Assembly: GCA_937911965.1 (NCBI GenBank)
Contig: CALDPL010000422.1
Location: forward strand, 1 to 11,322
Length of the DNA stretch: 11,322 nucleotides
Origin: an uncultured Allomuricauda sp.
GTDB lineage: Bacteria > Bacteroidota > Bacteroidia > Flavobacteriales > Flavobacteriaceae
Direction: 5' to 3'
The translations under genes were made by a program, and so were the position numbers. Under the pieces are notes generated by a model. That model saw nothing but the letters and a program-made list of their open reading frames with translations. It was not told where the DNA came from and did not search any database. Each line of letters begins with the position of its first letter. Position 1 is the stretch's first letter. Of the stretch, positions 6,260 through 11,322 are shown piece by piece.

Positions 6260-6267
6260 CAAATTTA
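6260..6267 (-). promoter_or_regulatory. Candidate accD promoter -7 box
   Basis: A perfect minus-strand TAAATTTG ends five bases before the accD ATG, inside the 27-base fba-accD gap. No TTG lies at the expected distance (CTG 17 bases upstream, at the fba stop). If used, the mRNA would be nearly leaderless. The weaker -33 lowers confidence. Confidence 0.4.
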
Positions 6268-6281
6268 AGTTAAACGAAGGC

Positions 6282-7349
6282 TTACAGGGTATTTATGTTG
6301 TTCAGATCCTCGAACGCCTTTTTGAGGCGTGCGATAAAGGTCTTTTCCCCTTCGCGGAGCCAGACCCTGGGATCGTAGTGTTTCTTGTTGGGCTGGTCTT
6401 CGCCCTCGGGATTGCCGATCTGCCCTTGCAGGTAGGCCGACTTGCCCTGGATATAGTCCCTTATCCCTTCCATAAAGGCGTATTGGAGGTCGGTGTCGAT
6501 GTTCATCTTCACCACCCCATAGCCGATGGACTCCCGAATCTCTTCCAGGGAGGAACCCGATCCGCCGTGGAACACAAAATCGATATGGTTGTGGGGGACC
6601 CCAAATTTTTCGGATACAAACTCCTGGGAGTTCTTCAAGATCTTGGGGGTCAAGCGCACGTTCCCGGGTTTGTAGACCCCGTGCACGTTTCCGAAGGCCG
6701 CGGCCACGGTGAACCTGTGGCTTACCTTGGAGAGTTCCTCAAAGGCATAGGCCACTTCCTCGGGTTGGGTGTAGAGTTTGGAATCGTCCACGTCGGTGTT
6801 GTCCACCCCGTCCTCTTCCCCTCCGGTGACCCCGAGTTCGATTTCCAGGGTCATGCCCATTTTGTGCATCCGCTCCAGATAACTCTTGCAGATTTCTATG
6901 TTTTCCTCGATCGGTTCCTCGGAAAGGTCGATCATATGGGAGCTGTACAGGGGTTTTCCGGTGGCCTTGAAGTGGGCTTCGCTGGCATCCAACAGCCCGT
7001 CGATCCACGGCAATAATTTTTTGGCGCAGTGGTCCGTGTGCAATATCACCGTGGCCCCATAGGCTTCCGCCAATTCGTGGATGTGCCTGGCCCCGGCAAC
7101 GGCACCAAGGATGGCCGCTCTCTGGCCTTCATTGGACAGCCCCTTGCCCGCGTTGAACTGGGCCCCTCCGTTGGAAAACTGGATGATCACCGGGGAGTTT
7201 AGGGAGGCAGCGGTCTCCATGACGGCATTTATGGTATCGGATCCAACGACATTGACCGCCGGAAGGGCATAGCCGTTTTCCTTTGCGTGTTTGAAAATGG
7301 CCTGGACCTGATCGCCGGTGGCGACACCGGGTTTTATGTTATGGGACAT
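6282..7349 (-). CDS. fbaA: Class II fructose-bisphosphate aldolase
   Basis: A complete 355-residue zinc-dependent aldolase. It cleaves fructose 1,6-bisphosphate to dihydroxyacetone phosphate and glyceraldehyde 3-phosphate in glycolysis, or condenses them in gluconeogenesis. All active-site residues sit exactly three positions below their E. coli FbaA numbers: Asp106 and His107 in HTDHC, Glu171 in EIELGVTGGEEDG, His223 in NVHG and His261 in FHGGSGS. The long GGEEDGVDN loop marks the FbaA subgroup rather than the shorter tagatose-type enzymes. The ATG at 7349 (MSHNIKPGVATGDQVQ) is preferred over an upstream in-frame start at 7385 that would add 12 unconserved residues and lie over the -7 box. 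tamL ends 55 bases upstream without a terminator, and accD follows, so a tamL-fbaA-accD readthrough transcript is possible. Confidence 0.97.
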   Translation of the reverse strand: MSHNIKPGVATGDQVQAIFKHAKENGYALPAVNVVGSDTINAVMETAASLNSPVIIQFSNGGAQFNAGKGLSNEGQRAAILGAVAGARHIHELAEAYGATVILHTDHCAKKLLPWIDGLLDASEAHFKATGKPLYSSHMIDLSEEPIEENIEICKSYLERMHKMGMTLEIELGVTGGEEDGVDNTDVDDSKLYTQPEEVAYAFEELSKVSHRFTVAAAFGNVHGVYKPGNVRLTPKILKNSQEFVSEKFGVPHNHIDFVFHGGSGSSLEEIRESIGYGVVKMNIDTDLQYAFMEGIRDYIQGKSAYLQGQIGNPEGEDQPNKKHYDPRVWLREGEKTFIARLKKAFEDLNNINTL

Positions 7350-7382
7350 ACTATTGGGTGGTTTGGAGTTAAAATTAAGGTA

Positions 7383-7390
7383 CAAAAGTA
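7383..7390 (-). promoter_or_regulatory. Candidate fbaA promoter -7 box
   Basis: A perfect minus-strand TACTTTTG lies between the tamL stop and the fbaA ATG, giving a leader of about 30 bases. No TTG is seen at the usual upstream distance, where the tamL stop codon lies. The surrounding AT-rich sequence fits a promoter. Confidence 0.45.
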
Positions 7391-7404
7391 ATAAATATTT
7401 TGCT

Positions 7405-9993
7405 CTAGAAGGGATAATTGATTCCGATGTTGAGGACCGAATTCCTTAGATTGTATTGATGGAACCAACGATTGGATCCCTGTTTTGCGGGGTCGTAGGT
7501 CTTGAATCCCAGGTCCAGGCGGAAGACAAAAAAGGTGAAATCGTAGCGCAGGCCAAGCCCGGTGCCCAAGGCAATGTCCCCCAAGGAAGAAAAGCCCTGG
7601 AAGATGGCATCGGGATTGGGCTCGTTGTCCAGCACGTTCCAGATATTGCCCGCATCGGCAAAGAGGGCCCCCTTGACATCCCCCGCAATGGGGAAGCGGT
7701 ATTCCACATTGAGGGCCAGTTTGAGGTTGGCCTCGTTGAAATCATTGATATTGCTGGTTTTTCCGGGACCCAACTCATAGGCGTTCCAGGCCCTGTTGTC
7801 GTTGGAGCCCCCTGCAAAATAACTCCGGACAAAGGGGATGTTGTCGGAGTTGCCATAGGGGACGGCCAATCCCAAAAAGGTCCTGAAGGCGATCACCTGG
7901 GAATCCCCGACCTCCCAATGCCTGATATAGTCGATGTCCGCCTTGAGGTACTGGGAAAAGGGAACCCCGAAGACCAGCAGCTGTCCGTTGTCGTTCTTGT
8001 TGTAGGGCACCAGGTTGGAAACCAGCGAAAGCATATTGCCCGCGCTTTCGATCTTGATGCGGTACTGGTAAAAATCAAGGTCGGTGAAATCCGATTTGCT
8101 GTTCTTGGAATGGGTGAAATTGGTGGCAAAGATCAGGTTGTTGTCCGTCAACCGCCTTCGGCGTTCCTCGATGCTCCCGATCTCGTCCAACTGGTTTGGA
8201 CCCACCGGGATCTCCCCGATCAAGGCCCTGCGGACAAATTCATGGGCCCCTTCGGGGATTGCCAATCGAAGGGAATCGTTCGGATTGTTTGTCGATTGAT
8301 AGAGTTCGGCGTATTGGGGGAGGTGTTGGAAGTCATCCGCAATGTCGTCCAGGTTGGAAAAGGTGTTCCGGTACACATTGTAGAAATTGTCCACGTTCAC
8401 ATTGCGCACGAATTCGACGTTCAGCAGTTCCAGGTTGTTCCGGAGCCGGTCGTTGGGGACCCAGTTATAGGAAAGCACCGCGTTGAGGGACTGTTTGTCC
8501 AGACCGATGTTCCGTTGGAAATTGGTACCCATCCTCAGACTGCTCTGCGGCAGCATATAGTGGGGGATGATCCCCTCGGTGCCGAAGGGCAGCCAGATCC
8601 TGGGAAAGGTGATGTTGATGTCCCCGCCGAGTTCCGAGGTGAAGGTCTCCTGGGAGAGCGAGGCGTCGCTCAACAGACCGATGGCCCCCCGGGCCGAGAT
8701 GTTCAGGGTCTCCGCCCCCCCGAACACATTGCGGGTGATCACCGAAGTGGAGAAGGCGGTCCCCACTTGTTGGATGTTGGAGTGGGTGATATCAAAGTTC
8801 ATGTTCAGGGAGTACTTTGGCCTAGGTGCCAGATAGATATTGGTCACCAATCCGGTCTGGGTGGAATCAGCGATGAATTCCATATTGGGGTACTTGAAGG
8901 TGTTCAGGTTGGTGATCTGCCTGTAGGTCCTGATCCGGTCCAGGTCGCGGTACACGCTGTCCTTTTCAAAGAAGATGGCATTGGTCAGGGCCCTGGGCCT
9001 GTAACGGAGCTTGTCCGAGTAGAAGATGGTATAGTCCCCGTACTCCAAGCGTTTGAGTGAATCCCGGTCCCCGCTTATGGAATAATCGGGGTAGATGTTT
9101 ATTTTTTTGTGCCGTGCGATCCTATAGATGCTGTTTATATCGGTGCTGTCGGTGGTGCTCCTGAACTTTTTGATGTTCAATTGCACCTGCATGAGCTGGT
9201 CGTCGGCCAAGCGGGTGGTGTCCCTGAGGATATCGAAATTGATGGAGCTCTCCTGGAAGTTGTAGATCCCGGAGTTTCTGAACAGGCTGGTAAGCCGTTC
9301 CCGTTCCAGGGTGAAGTTCTGTAGGTCGAATTGATCCCCTTCCTTGACCAGGCTGTACCTGGCCGAAAGATTGTAAATGGAATCCAGTTCCGGGGAACTG
9401 ATATTCTTTTGGATGCTGTCCAGGGTATAGGGTTTGTTCAGGTCGATCTTGTATTCCACCTCGGCCCTTTTTTTCTTGTTGGATTCCACAATTTCAAAGG
9501 AGCCCTCATTGTTGAAATAACCCTTGCTGTTGTAATAGGCCTCCAGGCGTTCGACGGATTTGCGGGTCAGGGAGGTGTCTATGATCACCGGGGGTTCCCC
9601 GACCCGCTTGAGAAATTCACTGGCCCCTTTTACGACAAAGGACTCCTGCAATCTGGAAACCTGTTTTTCGGAAAGCAGGGCGGTGAGGCGCTTTTCCCTT
9701 TTTTCCTTGCGGTGCAGCCAATCCTGGAAGGAGGAGTCCGGGTTTTCCTTGGCCAGGTTATAGAGGTTCAGCCGCAGGGGGTAGCCCAGTACACTGCTGT
9801 TGGGCTTTTGGGAAATCAGGCCCTTGAGCTCATTGCTCTTGGTCTTGACGCTGTCGATATAAAAGCTGTTCTTGGTCAGCAGCAACTCATCGTCCCCGAC
9901 CTTTTTAAGGGTGTTGCAACCCGCACTGCCCAACATAAGCAGCAATAGCCCTATTTTTGCCCTGTTGTACCTTAGACCTAAAGAACCCCTCAT
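7405..9993 (-). CDS. tamL: TamL-type lipidated BamA/TamA family outer-membrane protein
   Basis: An 862-residue Omp85-superfamily protein. The N-terminus has a short basic region, a hydrophobic stretch (IGLLLLMLGSAG, 14-25) and a lipobox-like SAGC, so Cys26 should be acylated. POTRA-like periplasmic repeats probably occupy about 35-330 (for example RKSVERLEAYYNSKGYFNNEG). The C-terminal half is a 16-strand-type barrel with the loop-6 motif VRSYFAGGSNDNRAW (722-736) and a last strand ending in Phe. Lipidated TamA-like proteins called TamL are typical of Bacteroidota and are thought to work with TamB in outer-membrane assembly or lipid transport. The ATG at 9993 is chosen: the frame extends to a TTG at 10002, which falls in the promoter box. 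The gene is divergent from the methyltransferase gene (24-base gap), and no terminator follows its stop. tamB is not in the window. Confidence 0.88.
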   Translation of the reverse strand: MRGSLGLRYNRAKIGLLLLMLGSAGCNTLKKVGDDELLLTKNSFYIDSVKTKSNELKGLISQKPNSSVLGYPLRLNLYNLAKENPDSSFQDWLHRKEKREKRLTALLSEKQVSRLQESFVVKGASEFLKRVGEPPVIIDTSLTRKSVERLEAYYNSKGYFNNEGSFEIVESNKKKRAEVEYKIDLNKPYTLDSIQKNISSPELDSIYNLSARYSLVKEGDQFDLQNFTLERERLTSLFRNSGIYNFQESSINFDILRDTTRLADDQLMQVQLNIKKFRSTTDSTDINSIYRIARHKKINIYPDYSISGDRDSLKRLEYGDYTIFYSDKLRYRPRALTNAIFFEKDSVYRDLDRIRTYRQITNLNTFKYPNMEFIADSTQTGLVTNIYLAPRPKYSLNMNFDITHSNIQQVGTAFSTSVITRNVFGGAETLNISARGAIGLLSDASLSQETFTSELGGDINITFPRIWLPFGTEGIIPHYMLPQSSLRMGTNFQRNIGLDKQSLNAVLSYNWVPNDRLRNNLELLNVEFVRNVNVDNFYNVYRNTFSNLDDIADDFQHLPQYAELYQSTNNPNDSLRLAIPEGAHEFVRRALIGEIPVGPNQLDEIGSIEERRRRLTDNNLIFATNFTHSKNSKSDFTDLDFYQYRIKIESAGNMLSLVSNLVPYNKNDNGQLLVFGVPFSQYLKADIDYIRHWEVGDSQVIAFRTFLGLAVPYGNSDNIPFVRSYFAGGSNDNRAWNAYELGPGKTSNINDFNEANLKLALNVEYRFPIAGDVKGALFADAGNIWNVLDNEPNPDAIFQGFSSLGDIALGTGLGLRYDFTFFVFRLDLGFKTYDPAKQGSNRWFHQYNLRNSVLNIGINYPF

Positions 9994-9999
9994 AGAATT

Positions 10000-10028
10000 C
10001 AAAAATACACGTTTTGTATGGTACCCAA
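10000..10028 (-). promoter_or_regulatory. Predicted tamL promoter overlapping divergent gene start
   Basis: On the minus strand a perfect TATTTTTG (10007-10000) follows TTG (10028-10026) after 18 bases. The box ends six bases before the tamL ATG. The -33 element lies inside codons 3-4 of the divergent methyltransferase gene. This is one of the best-matching promoters in the window. Confidence 0.6.
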
Positions 10029-10734
10029 AAACCTAATCAAGTTAGTTGTAAGCCTAAAGCAAAAAAAGTGCCGAACCCGACACGGACTCTTTGTGGCCGA
10101 AGGGGAAAAGATGGTCGGGGAGTTGTTGGGGGCCGGGATTTCTCCCCATACGATTTTTGTGGATGGGAAGCTGGAACCCGTGGATCTGGGGAAGGTGGAA
10201 CTTGTGGACGGGGAGGCCCTAAAGGCCATGAGCAGCCTGAAACACCCCAATGGGGTGTTGGGGGTCTTCCACATGCCCAAAAGGGAGGTGGTGGAGGAGG
10301 GGGACTGGGTCCTGGCACTGGATGCGGTGAGGGACCCCGGGAACCTGGGGACCATCATCCGCCTCTGTGATTGGTTCGGGATTTCCCAAATGGTCTGTTC
10401 CCCGGATACGGTGGATTGCTACAATCCCAAGGTACTGCAGGCCACCATGGGGTCCATTGCACGGGTCGGCATACGCTATACCGATCTTGCCGAATATTTG
10501 GACCGGACCCCGCTTCCCGTTTTTGCCGCCTATATGGACGGGATTCCGGTACAGGGGAAGGAATTTCCCAAAAGGGGGCTGCTGCTGATGGGCAACGAGG
10601 CCCATGGGATATCCCCTGATCTACAGAGGTCGATCCAGCAGCGGATCACCATCCCACAGTTCGGGGGGCAGAGTGCGGAGAGTCTCAATGTGGCCACGGC
10701 CACGGCCATACTCTTGCACGAGATCAGGAGGTAA
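10018..10734 (+). CDS. SpoU/TrmH-family RNA 2'-O-methyltransferase
   Basis: A complete 238-residue SPOUT-fold enzyme that should transfer a methyl group from S-adenosylmethionine to a ribose 2'-OH in rRNA or tRNA. An N-terminal substrate-binding domain (about 1-80, with LKQKKCRTRHGLFVAEGEKM) precedes the knotted domain. All three SpoU motifs are present: ALDAVRDPGNLGTIIR (100-115) with the catalytic Arg, LLMGNEAHGISPDL (189-202), and IPQFGGQSAESLNVATATAI (212-231). The sequence does not fix the target nucleotide, so no symbol is given. It is the only plus-strand gene, divergent from tamL over 24 bases and convergent with porT over 7 bases. No clean TAnnTTTG is seen upstream; the closest is TACACGTTTTG with wrong internal spacing. 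The ATG at 10018 leaves a standard family N-terminus. Confidence 0.93.
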   Translation: MVPKNLIKLVVSLKQKKCRTRHGLFVAEGEKMVGELLGAGISPHTIFVDGKLEPVDLGKVELVDGEALKAMSSLKHPNGVLGVFHMPKREVVEEGDWVLALDAVRDPGNLGTIIRLCDWFGISQMVCSPDTVDCYNPKVLQATMGSIARVGIRYTDLAEYLDRTPLPVFAAYMDGIPVQGKEFPKRGLLLMGNEAHGISPDLQRSIQQRITIPQFGGQSAESLNVATATAILLHEIRR

Positions 10735-10741
10735 GGAAAAC

Positions 10742-11322
10742 TTATTCGAAAGTCAGGTTCAAAAAGATGCCCCGGGTGCGCATGGCATTGATGTTTCCGG
10801 TCCAAAGGCTGTTGGGGTCGTTGTCGGGTACCAGCTCGTCGGACAGGCCGAAGACCCCACGTATCGAGGGGGTGAACTTGAAGTATTCGGTATAGAAATC
10901 AATTCCAAACCCCAATTCATAACCATAGCTGTTGGTCTTCATACGGAACTCCCCACTGGAATTGTCGTCCAGATTGTCCTCCTTGCTGCCCAGGTTGGTG
11001 GCCGCATAGACCCCGGCGGTGATAAAGGGCTTCCAGTTTCCGATCCTTCCGGTGCCGGCCTTGATCAGCAATGGGAAGCGGATGTAAGTGGATTTGACCT
11101 CACGAATGGCATCGGCCTCGGTGGAGTGTCCCGGAAAACCCAGGGTCCTTCCCGTATAGAGCAGGCCGGGCTCGGTGCGCAGGTCCAGGAATTCGTTGAT
11201 GCGGAGTTCCCCGATCAGGCCCACATTGAACCCATAGGTTTTGTCCACCAAGATATCCTTTCCTATATCGTCCCGGTATTCAAATTGGAAGTCGAATTGG
11301 TTCATCCCCAGATAATACCCCC
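10742..11322 (-). CDS. porT: PorT-family outer-membrane beta-barrel protein, 5' end cut off by window edge
   Basis: The last 193 codons or so of a PorT-like protein. The frame is open to the right edge, reading GYYLG just before the first Met visible, so that Met (11305) is internal. Family-like segments are TYGFNVGLIGELRINEFLDLRTEPGL, REVKSTYIRFPLLIK, YELGFGIDFY and FTPSIRGVFGLSDELVPDNDP, with alternating beta-strand hydrophobicity and a final strand FLNLTFE. PorT (P. gingivalis; SprT in F. johnsoniae) is needed for the type IX secretion system and is predicted to sit in the outer membrane. Typical length is about 230-245 residues, so some 40-50 residues with the signal peptide are missing. 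The gene converges on the methyltransferase gene with seven bases between stops and no terminator hairpin in between. Confidence 0.85.
   Translation of the reverse strand, partial: GYYLGMNQFDFQFEYRDDIGKDILVDKTYGFNVGLIGELRINEFLDLRTEPGLLYTGRTLGFPGHSTEADAIREVKSTYIRFPLLIKAGTGRIGNWKPFITAGVYAATNLGSKEDNLDDNSSGEFRMKTNSYGYELGFGIDFYTEYFKFTPSIRGVFGLSDELVPDNDPNSLWTGNINAMRTRGIFLNLTFE

Noticed and set aside
5949..7016. A 355-codon plus-strand open frame across the accD-fbaA junction
   Set aside because: It is antisense to two conserved enzymes and has no recognisable domain or promoter.
7350..7385. An upstream start for fbaA at 7385
   Set aside because: It adds 12 unconserved residues over the candidate -7 box. 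The family start is MSHNIKPG.
7456..9060. A 534-codon plus-strand open frame opposite tamL
   Set aside because: It lies wholly antisense to a well-supported Omp85 gene and has low-complexity, Gly/Val/Asp-rich content with no family motifs. It reflects the codon choice of tamL.
9994..10002. An upstream TTG start for tamL at 10002
   Set aside because: It would lie within the TATTTTTG box and add three residues before a good ATG; the signal peptide is complete from 9993.

Overview
This window looks like chromosomal core DNA of a Bacteroidota member, most likely a marine-type Flavobacteriaceae. Four things point there: a short (287-residue) primary sigma factor with no region 1.1; repeated TAnnTTTG -7 promoter boxes; an AccD without its zinc-ribbon cysteines; and the lineage-typical outer-membrane genes tamL (lipidated TamA-like Omp85) and porT (type IX secretion). 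No mobile element, CRISPR array, prophage, tRNA or rRNA was recognised, and no undescribed multigene system is apparent.

Layout from the left, almost all on the minus strand. A partial YpdA-type flavin reductase gene runs off the left edge; its start overlaps the rpe stop in a TAATG junction. The 390-base gap between rpe and rpoD holds an rpe promoter, about 200 bases with nothing recognisable, the rpoD terminator hairpin and a long AT-rich rpoD 3' untranslated stretch. Next come rpoD, then pnp with its own terminator, then a structured 223-base gap, then rpsO. In transcription order this block is rpsO, pnp, rpoD, rpe, ypdA, so ribosomal protein, RNA decay and sigma factor genes sit together. 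Further right, accD lies downstream of fba (27-base gap), and fba lies downstream of tamL (55-base gap). On the right, a SpoU/TrmH-family RNA methyltransferase is the only plus-strand gene. It is divergent from tamL across 24 bases and convergent with porT across 7 bases. porT runs off the right edge without its 5' end.

Regulation is the most interesting layer. Perfect TAnnTTTG boxes precede rpe, accD, fba, tamL and rpsO. For rpe, accD and tamL the box ends only 4 to 6 bases before the ATG, which predicts leaderless or nearly leaderless mRNAs. The RpoD encoded here belongs to the family that reads these boxes. rpoD itself has a well-placed GGAG before its ATG, unusual in a clade whose ribosomes hide the anti-Shine-Dalgarno sequence. 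Two terminator hairpins (pnp, rpsO) contain a G-U wobble that pairs only in minus-strand RNA, which helps orient them. Protein-level oddities are Ile replacing the active-site Cys14 in the YpdA homologue, loss of the AccD zinc ribbon, and a PNPase tail made only of Arg, Asp, Gly, Asn and Pro.
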